Shown: in pieces, positions 53,292 to 64,000 of the stretch
Layout of the letters: every line of letters starts with the position of its first letter
Numbering within the stretch: position 1 is the first letter of the stretch
DNA from: Batillaria attramentaria
Taxonomy: Eukaryota; Mollusca; Gastropoda; Batillariidae
Direction of reading: 5' to 3'
Assembly (NCBI GenBank): GCA_018292915.2
Contig: JACVVK020000207.1
Span: 538,501-602,500, forward strand
Length of the DNA: 64,000 bases
Position numbers and translations under genes: made by a program
The notes under the pieces: model-generated
Seen by the model: only the letters and a program-made list of their open reading frames with translations
What the model was told of the DNA's origin: nothing
Databases searched by the model: none

Positions 53292-55605
53292 GTTTGTGGA
53301 TAATACCTTCAGCTTGTTATAATGATTACTATTATTATAGTTATACTCCATTCTTGTAAGTTCGAACGGTCAAACACTGTGCCCCCTATGGAGAAACAAA
53401 TGTCGTTTTGAATTTTCTGACACGTGGGGTTATGCCCAAACCACCTGGCTATGCGCAAAAAAAAAGCTGTCTCCGTAGCAACAGTCTGTATATTGTTTTC
53501 TGTTCCAATAAATCGTCACGGAGAACTTTGGTAAAGTCGAATGGCGGACAAAACCCGTGGATTAAACGAATGATTCAAACATTACACACTGTCTTGGGGA
53601 ACAGTGTAGCAAACTAAATCAATGAACGATGATTTGTACGGGAATTTTGTCAGTGAAATCGACAATGTCGTCGTACTTATCTAGGCCATAAAATCAGCAT
53701 AGGTGATTTTCTTCCGAGCTCCGAGTTTTAACAGAGTTCAGTTCCAACTGACCAGCTAGTATGTTAAAGGGACAGTCTGTAGGATGTTTAGGCTCACATA
53801 TCATTCTGAGCTGTTTCGTGATGTCTAGCATCACACCACTTAGACACCTGCACAGTGACACCATCTCAAATGCTGGCAATGAGCCAACAGAAACGTACTC
53901 GCTAATGCGGCTATCACTCTGAGCGAAATTGCTGTATATTCAGGCGTAGAATTTGAATGCTTGGCTGCGCACGCAAAGTCAGTGTTAACAACAGTTTCGC
54001 ATTAAGAGCTCTACTCATCATCACAATCAGAATATTTTCAGCGTACAGGCGCACTCACAAGCGAAACTGTTCCACAACATAAGTTGGCTTAGTTACCATG
54101 GCAACAGTCCGCTTAAACTAAAGGCAGGTGAAATGTATTCCCTACACATGTATCTGTCTGTCACCTAGGTGGCCTATCAAAAAATGGCTGAAAACGGTGA
54201 CACATATTTGATTTGATAAAAATTACCTGTTTCGACTTTCATACTAACCTCTTGTGATGTACGCGTGATTCAGAATATTTAGCAGTTATTCCCCCATCAA
54301 GCTGTGGGATACCGACGACTATTTTGATCCAAGACGCAAATCAAAAGCTCAGGGTTGATTGCGTCTTGGATCAAAATACGAGTCGGTATCCCACAGCTTG
54401 ATGGGGTGTAAATGCTTTATCATCCTTTTTGGGGCCAGTTTATGGTATACTGTATTTTGAACGTTTATCCTAGTAAAAACTGACAGTACATAGCAGACGA
54501 ACGAGTTTGTACGTCGGCAGAGCACGACGCTGACAGAATAAAGTGCGCCTTTTTATGCTGGCAAGACGGTGTCAGTCAATTCACTCATGAACTCAAATCC
54601 AAACAAAAACACAAGTTTTAAACTTCCACTAAAGACGTTCCCTTCTTATAAGTGTACGGGAAATGATAAACTATGCATCGCTTTCATTTTCCGTGAATCT
54701 GCAGAGAAATCATCCGACCTGGGAAGTTTTCTGTCTGTGGAAGACATGGTCGTACATAGAATCAAAGCAACTGAGCTACTCACGTACTGTAATCTCGTAA
54801 AAATGTGCAACAGAACCTGCTGACTTCATGTAATTAATTTCTCTTTTTGTAGACACAGGTTCCGATGTCATGGCGGCAGTGTGTGAGACAGTGGTATCCA
54901 GACCTGTTACAGCGGACACACTTCCTGCCGCACGTCTACATGCACCGCGTGCAGCACGAGACACAGGTGGTAGCTGGGCTGGACGTCAACGTCCCACAGT
55001 CAGCACAAGATCAACGTCCCGCGGGCGCCAGTAACGTGTTGTCCACGAGCGATGTACGGGATGACAGGGCGCAGCAACACGTCCTCCATTGTCTCCAGGC
55101 CATGAGCCACTCTCAGCGTGACGTCATGTTCGTCTTGTCCCAGATGGGTTTCGGCGATTATCTCGACGGCCCGTGTTATGCCGCCGCCTCATCCTCATTA
55201 CCGCGACCCGTGGACTTGAAGAAGAAGCAACTGGATGTTGGAGACTTTGATGTCCTCATCATACATAGACAGTACGGCATACTGGCAGGTGAGATCAAGT
55301 CTGTCGGGGCCACCGCTACAAAACGGGGATTGACTCAGCAGCAGCTACAAGATGAAGTGCTGGCTAAACTGAGGAAGACCCTGAACTATAAGAAACCAGG
55401 ACAGAAAAAGCCGAAAAAACAGAAACCTGGCCAACTGGGAAAGGCACGTGAAGTCCTGCGTCACGTGACAAGTGACCTGCAGCAGCCTCCGAGAGTGCGT
55501 GCGACGTTAATCTTGCCTTCTGTTTCCAGCGCCACGCTGCGGGCAGCACTGTTTCAAGATCCGCTCATTAGAGATGTGAGTTGATGACTCTCTCTGTCTC
55601 TGTCT

Positions 55606-55683
<78 letters not shown>

Positions 55684-56458
55684 TCCATAGCAGTAACAGT
55701 TCACTAGTAACTGTTCATCTAGTGTTTCTTGTACACAAAAATAGCGTGAAAGCATGGTGATGGAGATTGATAAGATGAAAGCTTGTTAGAGCAAAGTCAC
55801 AAACATATTGGCTTGAAGTAGGTTGGAATGTCCATCAAAATGTTGCATTCCCAATTCCTGCTGCAGGTTTATAAAATGGAATTAACGATAAAGGCAGTAG
55901 AAAGGGGTTCCATTTACAAGAGCCATAATTTATTCAGTGTTTCGTCTTTCTTCTTTTTAAGTTTTCAACTGACTTGCATGTTTGTATAAACTAAACTGTG
56001 TCTACTACAGGCCCTGTGTAGAGAGCTGGATATTTCACTAACTGCCGACCCTGTGGACTACTGTTTGTGTTCTGACAACATGTCAGACACTGGCACGCCA
56101 CACCAAGTCACTGATGACGTCATGAGAAGTCTGTGCAGTTGGTGGACACGGTGTGTAGCAGGGGCCGGGCCGGACCCCGCCATGACGGATGACGTGTATG
56201 AGGACCTTGTGGCCAGGTAGGATCCAACTCACTGTGAATGAAATCATCTACGTCATTCGTCGAGCTTTGCCTTATGATATGTTTCCATATTACTGAAGTG
56301 TTTTAACCTATCTAATGGTTTGGGCCTAATGTCTTGCACCAGTTGGCTTTCTGATAAACCTTTGGATGTCATCGCTGTTTGTGTGGGGAATGATGTCATC
56401 GTATTTTGCTGTTCTGTCATTCATGCTATTTTGCTTTCTTTGAAACGAACGTAAGCCT

Positions 56459-56523
<65 letters not shown>

Positions 56524-57075
56524 TTTTTTTTTCCAAACAGCGGTGGAAATTGTAACACAAAATTAAGTATGATAGTTCGAGATTATTTCACATATCACAT
56601 ATCTTTCCTGTTCTCTCATGTGTCATACCATACCGTGGATTTATTGACAGATTTGCGGGTCCGGCGACTGTAGTGAGGATCTTCTGTAAGACCGAGCCCC
56701 GGTTACACGTGACAGACTTACGTTCTGCCGGACAGTTCGTCTCCCATGTCGCCGACAGGATGTCTATAGTCGCTCTTTATCCCCAGCAGGTAAAAATCTA
56801 TCCAGTCTTATCCAGTGTTCACTTATAAAGCGCAGAAGTAGTCTGCATTTCCCGTTATCAACATCGTCTCTTTATCTCCATCAGGTGATTCTTTACTGCT
56901 TATTACCGGCTGTGTGGCTCTCTACCCCTATCACGTGACTCTTCAATCCATTTTACCGTCTCTCAGCAGTGACTGTCTACCCCTATCACGTGATTCTTTA
57001 CTCTATATTACCGGCTGTCAGCAGTAACTCTCTGCCCCTATCGCGTCATTCTTTACTCTATGTATGTGTTGCATA

Positions 57076-57147
<72 letters not shown>

Positions 57148-57981
57148 GAATGCGGGAGTATGCGCGCTATGTGATTCATTATTATTAAGAAACAAGTCTA
57201 ATAACTAGAATCCCCTCAATGTACACTCTCAAATTTATTATAACAGACATAATTGTCACGTGACATTTTCTCCATCCTTTATGTTTAATCAGGTGGACCT
57301 GATCAACCAGGCGCCTGACCTTGCCTATCTGGCCGGACCGCCAGGGACAGGCAAAACACTCACTGCAGTAATTATGGCCCTGGAGTGGCTGCGGCAACAC
57401 GGGATCGTGGACATCCTCAGCTGGGACATATTCAGCCTCGCCTCCGCCCACCTGATCAAGCAGCAGCTGGAGGAGACGGCCCGGCTGATACTGGGAGAAC
57501 AAGCGGCCAGTCGTGTCCACCTTCATGACAACCTGGAGCAGGACGGAGCTGTGGACAGACTAGTGGCGACGCTGACGGCCAGAACAACATCCGACGTCTG
57601 TCTCATCGCTGATGAAGTGGAAGAATTTGGGTGAGTTGTTTGTTTGTTTGATCGGACTGGATTTGTCTGTGTGTTATTTGTTTGTATGTTTGCTCATGTG
57701 TTCACTGGTTTGATTCGTGCGTTGTTTGTTTGTGTGTTTGTTTGTTTGTTCGGACATTGAATGGTTTTGTTCACAAACCAAACCAAACCAAACCAATCAA
57801 CACCCGAAAACACATACAAACAAACAAACAACACGAACAAAACATTGACAAAATATGCGATGCGCGCAAACAGAAAAGAGAAAAAATAATACATGTACAT
57901 TGGCAGCAGCAAAAGGAGCTTTAATGAAACAGAATGCACTCGGAGAACATTCACACGTGTGGAAAACTGTACAGCGTAATG

Positions 57982-58047
<66 letters not shown>

Positions 58048-59526
58048 CAGCCCTCATCATTCTTCCTTCACCTTAATAATTCTCACAAATCAAACACATA
58101 GCCTGCCACCGACTCATACTATTGTCTACACAAAACAATTTAACCCCCCAAGTCAGCAGCTGTTTTTGCCGAGGACACTTTATTCCGACCATAAAGTGCC
58201 GACAATGACGGGAAAGTTAATGAAGGAAAATGTTCTCTCTGCTGAACGTACACCAGGTATGGGGACAAGAAAGACGCCACGCGCTGGGCTGCCCCCCATA
58301 ACAAAGGTGGGGGGGGGGGGGGGGGCACAGCAGCTGTGACAATGGTCGCGTCCCATCTCCGCCTGCAGAATTGTGCCTACTGGTACAAAATTAATAACAG
58401 TGGAACAGTAATCTGATTATCGGAATAGGTGTAATAATGATAAGCACAGTTGCCAAAATAATGGTTGTGTCCCGTCGCCGCCCGCCTACTATCAGCGATG
58501 GAGGAAAACAGCACTCTGAAACTGGAGAGTAGTTTATTAGTAAATGCGCAGTAGCCAGTAGTAGTAACCGAGGCAGTCGTGTCAGCGCTTTTAGCCTGGT
58601 TTTATGTGAGAAGTACTGTAACAAAGGAGGGTTGTGCCCCCTCCTGCCAGCGTGAAGGTCTGTACCGGTAGTAATGAAGATAAAAGGAAACAACGATCCG
58701 AGTAATTGGGACATATTTATGTATACATATAACATAGGCTCAGTGGCATGATATGAATGAGAAATGGCACGACGGATGGTTGTGTCCCGTTACCGCTCGC
58801 CAATAGGTCTGCACTGTAGAAAACAAGGGCGACAAGAAGCTGCAGACTAAACTAAACCTACCTGGAATAGACACATGTTATGTAAGCGTATTAGCAAAGA
58901 GTAATGTGGTCGCGTCCCATGGGCGCTGGCCAGGCTGTTTGTATTAGTAAAACAGAAGTGAGGGGGAACGCACATCTGCAAAAAGACGTGAGCATAGCAT
59001 CATGTCATAGCATTCACTGAGCACACGTAGACAAAGGTGTCATGTCCCATCGCTGCCTGTCACAATGTCCGTGCTGGTCACTGTAAGGCTGCAAGGAAAC
59101 GGCAATCCGAAAACATTAGGGGTACTTAGGCATAGGTCCTAGGCACGCCCAAACGCTGGGAGGCGTGTACACTTGGGAAACTGTAAACCCGCCTGGAGAC
59201 GGGTCGACCAATGGTTCGTATGCGAAGATGCGGGCGAAGACGTACGTGTGCCCAGAGGTGCAGCGAGTCACTGCCTGTCAAAATTGTCCGCAAGGGAATC
59301 CTGCCGGAGCGCCAAAGTTCCAATGGGATCAATGCTTTAACAATAATTACATGGTACAATTTGTTTTTTCACTGATCTGTAAATATAAACCTTTCCCATT
59401 CATATCATGCCACTATGCCTATATACATGTATTCTATGGCCTTGCTTCAAGCTCAAGGCCATACAAGCTATTTTTGTGAAATCTTAACATTGGCATTTTC
59501 TCAGGAAAAAAAAACAAACAAAAAAC

Positions 59527-59607
<81 letters not shown>

Positions 59608-59830
59608 CAAACAGCTGAGGCGCCAAACCTGGCGTACTGATAGTGATAATTAAGACCTATGCATACATACCATTTTAATGTAGTCTGTTTGGAAATTATA
59701 CATTTACATTTTCTCAGAATCTAGAACAACAAAGAGCATCTAACTTTGCACGACGATAGACATAATTGGCAACACCTTCACTGACACACCTGTATGCAAT
59801 GACTTTCAGTCAAGGTCAAGGCCATGCAAG

Positions 59831-59921
<91 letters not shown>

Positions 59922-60644
59922 AAACTTTAACTTTGGCCATTTCTCCGAAACAGCAAACAGTAGAGGCACCAAACAAGGCATGATGATAGACAGCAATGAG
60001 ACCTACCTTCTTGAATGACCGTGACTGAAGGTCAAGGTCATTAAAGCTGTGTGGTGAGAATATTAACATTACCGTTTTCGGAGTAACTACAAACACTAGA
60101 GGCGTTCAACTTGGCATGATACACATTGAGGAGATCTCATTTGAATGACCTTGATCTAGCAACGTCCCTAAATCTATTGTTACTCATTCAGTCTGCTTGG
60201 CTCCCTATAAATACAAGACAAATACAAATCACATCTCTATCGTTATCTCGGCTAAGCAAGATTTCTAACTAGCATTACGAACGAACACGTCTAATAATAA
60301 TATGCGCAAGAAGAATCCTGCTCTATTGCTTACAGATCTCTGTGATGGTTCCTCGTGGCACGCGTTGTCCAGCCACAGACAAGTAGCAGGTTCTGTGAAG
60401 GGTCTGCTGCAGCCGGTTCAAACCCTAAACTTTCCTTGCACGGCACACAAGAACTGGAATACAGTTCTGTTGCTAGTCGTCACGAACACAGTTCTGCTTG
60501 GCGGATTTACTGATTTTACTGACAAAACCAGTCAACATCCGATTAAACAAGGAAAGAAACAAACAGACACACGAACAAAAGACACACAAAGGAAACCATT
60601 CAACACCCGAACAAACATACATGAGTGGTTTCCTTCGTGTTTTG

Positions 60645-60716
<72 letters not shown>

Positions 60717-61374
60717 CCGGTGTTGAATGGTTCTGTTGGTGTGTTGTGTAAATGCTTGGTCGGGTATAGATTGGTTGGTTTTCCAAACTAGAATGTTTTA
60801 CCTTCGCCCTACGTCAAGTAAAAACTTGGGCGCCGTACTTTTTGGGTGCACACGCACCTACTCGTAAAACAAGTAAACTTGCGCGCCGTACTTTTTGGGT
60901 GCACACGCACCTACTCGTAAAACAAGAAAACTTGCGCGCCGTACTTTTTGGGTGCACACGCACCTATTAGTAAATTAAGAAAACTTGTGCGCCGTACTTT
61001 TTGGGTGCGCACGCACCTATTCGTAAAACAAGAAAACTTGCGCGCTGAAACACACCAGTGCTTGCACAGGAGAGAAAACAAACCCGTATTTTTCATTGTT
61101 TCTGATTTTTGGCTCACGTGTGTAACAACGGGAGTCTATATGTACTAACCCTCCGCCGTCTGTCTCTGTGTGTGTGTGTCTGTTTGTCCGCCGTCAGTGT
61201 ATAGAAAACCTTAACACTGGCATTTTCTCGGGAACTTCAAACACCAGAGGCACTAAATCTTACAAGATGGTAGACAACCACAAGATCTACCCAGGGATTT
61301 CATTTTTAATGACCTGTACTTGTGGTCAAGGTCACAGGAATAGAATGCAAAATTTTAATGTAAATAGACGTATA

Positions 61375-61457
<83 letters not shown>

Positions 61458-61970
61458 CATGGCGGTATTGCTGTAAGCATGATAATGAAAGACAAGTTGC
61501 TTAGTATTGACGTCAAACTACTTGCTGAAATCGGAAATGTGGACTATTGCGTCAGAGCTGTACAGATTTTACGTCACTAACGTTTGCGACCAGAAAACCG
61601 GTGGACGTTTTCTTCTCTCCATGGACGTTAGAACTCAAGTCATGTCTTCAGCCTCAGTCTACTAGTTGTCTGTCCGCTGTCACTACACTGTGGGGTTTGT
61701 TGTTAGTGGACTCCAAATTTGCTGATTTTGTTTTGTTTTGTTTTGGTTTGAAAATTTCTTACAGTCGTGCAGTTGACTTGTTGATCTGTAGAGTTACCGG
61801 TAATATTTCTTTGTTTATCAGTTCTTCATTTATTGGGATTTTTGTTTTGTGTTTGTTGTTTTTGTGGTTGTTGTTGCTGTCGCTGGCGTGGTTGACGTCG
61901 TCGTCGTTGTTGTCGCTCTTATTATTGTGGACGTGGTACTGGTGGTTGTTGTAGTTATGGACTGTGAGAT

Positions 61971-62011
<41 letters not shown>

Positions 62012-62418
62012 GGTTGACGTCATCCCACTAACCGTCTTCTCCATTCTCTGTAACAGTGACGAACTGGATGCCCTGTACCGAGCGCTAGTCAACAACAAAC
62101 AACACGTCAGGCTGTGGGCGGCAAGCCTACAGCCTGACGACGCACCCTCATGTCTACAGAATCACGTTCACACGATGACAACTCCCTTGCGCTGCCCCCC
62201 GTGCGTTGTACGTGAGGTGGCGGAGGCAGACCGCATTAAGGAAGGAGATGTCCCCGACTACACAACACCAACGGCTCCCCTGCCAGCTGACGGACCGCCC
62301 GTCATCACTGTGAGCCACCAGGGACCCGGGCACGAGGAGGATGATACAGATGACTGTGAGGCGTGCGGCCGGGAGGTGGGGAGGATCCTGACACAGGTGT
62401 TACACGTCGGTAAGTGTG

Positions 62419-62503
<85 letters not shown>

Positions 62504-63504
62504 ATAATAATATACCTGTAATGTGTTGCAGGACAAGGCAACACTTCCGCTACGACAACAACCACAACAACGTCCTCCAGCAGCACCGCTACAACGACCT
62601 CAACCGGTAATCACAATGCCATGTTTTCATTCACCAGTTGAATGTGTAGAGAACACACCAACAGAGTAGGAAAATTGTGTCGGGGGAGTTAATCTTGTAG
62701 ATCTAGTTCAGTGAGAAATTGTTTATTCTTTGGAGAAAGGGGTGGGGGTTGGCTGGGTGGATAGGAGAGGATACACATGATTTCCTTTAGGTTTGTTGTT
62801 GCTGTTTGTGATGGTGAAAGTGTCGGTGTTGTCGTTGTTGTTGCGTTGGTCGTCGTATGTGCTGTGTATGATTTAGATCTAACCAACGCACTGTTTAAGA
62901 TTTTAGTGCAATTCCGAGTTTTTACTACGACAACGACAACCGCCACCATCCTTACCATCATCGTGGTCTGCACTACAACCCGCCCGTCGTCCAACCACCA
63001 CCACCACCACCACCATCACTGACGTTTGTCGTTGTACGTTTCAGGTCAAGGCGGCAACCCCAGCACCACCACCACCACAGCCACCACCATCACTGACGTT
63101 TGTCGTTGTACGTTTCAGGCCAAGGCGGCAACCCCAGCAGCAGCAGCACCACGGCCTTACAGTACCGGGACGTCTTCGTCCTGTCGTCGTTTTACCTCCA
63201 CGATGACGAGACAGACGACGCGGGTCACGTGACCAGACGAGCTAACGGCGCGATGCGCGGCCTCCGTCAGGCTGGAGTGCCGGTGCGGGTGGTTGGGGAT
63301 GATGATAATGTGGGTGTGGGTGAGGTGGGTAGCATGTCAGGTCCAGATAGTATTATAGCAATACATTGTGAGTGTGTGCAGGGACTGGAACGGAAGGTGG
63401 TCGTGTGGATGTCGGGATATAGTGGTGATGATGATTCACACTGGGGCCGACTTCTGGCAATGTCCCGTACTACATCACAACTTATCTGGGTAAAGAGATC
63501 CTAA
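52021..63504 (+). CDS. Copy B gene model: zinc-knuckle / NERD-like nuclease / SF1 helicase protein, 8 exons
   Basis: Exons are 52021-53291, 54853-55575, 56011-56216, 56651-56789, 57293-57630, 62057-62409, 62532-62606 and 63119-63504. Phases agree with copy A and the joined frame is open for about 1,162 residues. Domain order is the same, but the knuckle array is far longer (12 in-frame knuckles plus four out of frame) and the 12-residue linker has about 11 units instead of five. No certain start codon was found: an in-frame TGA lies at 52002-52004, just before the proposed exon 1 acceptor, so further 5' exons are likely. Copy B lacks all five transposons of copy A. Oddities are a compensating frameshift pair in exon 1, a duplicated acceptor before exon 8 and a 122-bp intron 6. 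Confidence 0.72.
53292..54852 (+). other. Copy B intron 1
   Basis: It matches copy A intron 1 but has one 33-bp unit and an added segment (about 54035-54640) containing a long hairpin. It ends in TTTTTGTAG. Confidence 0.55.
54292..54406. repeat. 115-bp hairpin, arms about 50 bp, copy B only
   Basis: CCCCATCAAGCTGTGGGATA then CCGAC and TTTTGATCCAAGACGCAA pair with their complements at 54358-54406 across a short AGCTCAGGG loop. The surrounding 600 bp is missing from copy A. Confidence 0.9.
54853..55575 (+). CDS. Copy B exon 2: NERD-like nuclease candidate domain
   Basis: This is a 241-codon exon, phase 0 at both ends, with acceptor TTTTTGTAG and donor GAT|GTGAGT. It retains GDFDVLIIH and GEIKSVG. 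Differences from copy A include K for E after ATAT, a YKKPGQ loop with one extra codon, and a few changes near the C-terminal end. The strong conservation relative to the intron changes suggests that protein function has been kept. Confidence 0.8.
56011..56216 (+). CDS. Copy B exon 3: linker domain
   Basis: This 206-nt exon (TACTACAG|GCC to CCAG|GTAGG) is identical in length and phase to copy A. It has small substitutions (SDTGTP for SDADTP). Confidence 0.75.
56463..56520. repeat. (GA)n in intron 3, copy B (LINE-free site)
   Basis: An uninterrupted GA tract lies exactly where copy A carries the LINE at 3273-5132. Confidence 0.95.
56651..56789 (+). CDS. Copy B exon 4: helicase N-terminal segment
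   Basis: This is a 139-nt exon after TTGACAG and before GTAAAA. It is nearly identical to copy A and ends ALYPQQ before the Walker A exon. Confidence 0.75.
57078..57146. repeat. (TG)n microsatellite, intron 4 copy B
   Basis: A TG run of about 70 bp, longer than the copy A counterpart, at the end of the 56-bp minisatellite. Confidence 0.95.
57293..57630 (+). CDS. Copy B exon 5: SF1 helicase Walker A and Walker B
   Basis: This is a 338-nt exon with AGPPGTGKTLTAV and VCLIADEVEEF. Walker A matches copy A exactly. The residues after the DE of motif II differ (DEVE here, DEAK in A), and the WDIFSLASAH segment also differs from A. These changes fall in an ATPase core that is otherwise conserved. 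Confidence 0.85.
59833..59918. repeat. (GT)n inside a TCAAGGTCA repeat, copy B
   Basis: A GT run of about 86 bp replaces a T-run found at the matching place in copy A (about 12464-12484). Confidence 0.95.
60826..61047. repeat. 59-bp minisatellite with palindromic core, copy B (4 units)
   Basis: The same unit as 14467-14640 in copy A, with one more repeat. Confidence 0.88.
62057..62409 (+). CDS. Copy B exon 6: helicase middle motifs
   Basis: This is a 353-nt exon carrying HVRLWAASLQPDDAPS, TTPLRCPPCVVREV and DCEACGREVG. The donor GTCG|GTAAGT runs into (TG)n, and the following intron is only 122 bp, most of it repeat. Confidence 0.8.
62410..62531 (+). other. Copy B intron 6, 122 bp, mostly (TG)n
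   Basis: A GTAAG donor, then about 65 bp of TG, a short GA run, and ATAATATACCTGTAATGTG before TTGCAG. There is almost no pyrimidine tract. Position 62512 is the empty TA site for element 3. Confidence 0.75.
62532..62606 (+). CDS. Copy B exon 7: Thr/Ser-rich linker
   Basis: This is a 75-nt exon, phase 1 to phase 1, with the same TTTTTT and SSSTATTTS run as copy A. It lacks the transposon that sits just before the acceptor in A. Confidence 0.65.
63045..63118 (+). repeat. 74-bp tandem duplication carrying a splice acceptor
   Basis: GACGTTTGTCGTTGTACGTT followed by TCAGG.CAAGGCGGCAACCC occurs twice, 74 bp apart, with an ACC/ACA-rich filler. Copy A has one occurrence. Confidence 0.92.
63119..63504 (+). 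CDS. Copy B exon 8: helicase motifs V and VI, stop
   Basis: The exon begins after the second of two identical GTACGTTTCAG acceptors. It carries CECVQGLERKVVVWM and RLLAMSRTTSQLIWV and ends VKRS TAA. The first acceptor (exon start 63045) would put the frame out by two bases and reach a stop at 63232, so only the second gives the helicase C-terminus. Confidence 0.8.
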
Positions 63505-64000
63505 TCCTCCATCCCCTGACTCCACACACCACCACACTGACGACAACGCTCACACCGACTCCGATGACCACACGCCAACCACACCCGCGACAACCACCAC
63601 CACCACACCACCGACACAGACAACGACCACTACAACAACGACGACAACATAACCGACACTTCTTCCCCCTATCCCCCCTTCCCCTCCTTCTTCTTTCTTC
63701 TCTTTCTCCTCCCCCGCCTCCTCCGTTACTACCACCACCACGGACACCGACAACGACTTCTAACGGTCACTTTCTTTACACGGATGTTAATATTACCATT
63801 ATCCTTTGTTATTTTCCTGTTTGTTTTCTTTCTGTTGATGCCGCCATCGTCGCCACGTTTCCGTCGTAACGGTTTTTGTCCCTCCGTTGTCGTCGTTGTC
63901 GCTCAGTGACACCCCCACGAAAAAAATCATAATTGGTGTTGAAATTTATGTTTGTTCAACTTTTGCAGTTTTGACTCGAGCAAAACACTTGTAATTGACG
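63505..64000 (+). other. Copy B 3' UTR / flank to window end
   Basis: It matches 17937-18425 closely (ACC-rich run, pyrimidine run, GTCGTCGTTGTCG stretch). The duplicated unit therefore continues beyond the window. Confidence 0.6.

Larger units (their letters stand above)
57631..62056 (+). other. Copy B intron 5 (4.4 kb)
   Basis: It holds the unoccupied sites for TIR elements 1 and 2 and the Kolobok-like element. It also has CA arrays at 57984-58045, 59529-59603 and 61377-61456, a GT array at 59833-59918, and the 59-bp minisatellite at 60826-61047. TCAAGGTCA-type repeats lie at 59436-60150 and 61108-61370. No coding signal is seen. Confidence 0.7.

Overview
This window looks like animal nuclear DNA. 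Genes are split into short exons with GT/AG junctions, introns are rich in (GT)n, (CA)n, (GA)n and (CT)n microsatellites, and there are two kinds of LINE, tRNA-headed SINEs and several DNA-transposon families. The many copies of a TCAAGGTCA-bearing dispersed repeat and the general repeat style suggest a marine mollusc, perhaps a gastropod. That is an inference from style, not a proven assignment.

The window is framed by two direct copies of one multi-exon gene. Copy A runs from position 2 to 17,936 (its 5' end is outside the window). Copy B runs from about 52,021 to 63,504. Homology extends through the introns and about 490 bp past each stop codon, up to the window edge. Both copies read through the same eight exons with matching phases. 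In order, the exons encode a CCHC zinc-knuckle array followed by a Gln/Ser/Thr-rich 12-residue repeat, a NERD-like PD-(D/E)XK nuclease candidate, a linker domain, and a superfamily 1 helicase (Walker A GPPGTGKT, a DExx Walker B, an LWA..LQ motif-III-like segment, an LRCPP motif, a GLERKVVVWM motif V and an SRTTSQLIWV motif VI). The expected role is nucleic-acid processing, and by analogy with prokaryotic nuclease-helicase fusions possibly defence, but function is not shown here.

The copies differ instructively. Copy A carries at least five insertions for which copy B shows the uninterrupted site: a 5'-truncated LINE, three TA-flanked inverted-repeat elements and one TTAA-flanked Kolobok-like element with a broken THAP domain. 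Copy B carries an expanded knuckle and linker array with two compensating 1-bp frameshifts, a 74-bp duplication of a splice acceptor, and a hairpin segment missing from A. The pair may be a tandem gene duplication or two haplotypes placed end to end by an assembler; the sequence alone cannot decide.

The 34 kb between the copies (about 18,430-52,000) is mostly repeats. From left to right it holds a tRNA-SINE; CT-rich DNA; a 68-bp minisatellite; a piggyBac-like remnant; a TCAAGGTCA array; an L1/Tx1-type LINE cut by a TA-element; a segment flanked by 15-bp direct repeats; the C-terminal remnant of a piggyBac transposase; a long inverted repeat; a second TCAAGGTCA array with inverted ends; a TIR element; a larger decayed piggyBac element; SINEs with clear target-site duplications; a direct repeat pair; and a 36-bp minisatellite just before copy B. 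Two short orphan exons are tentatively proposed there. No rRNA, functional tRNA or CRISPR array was found.
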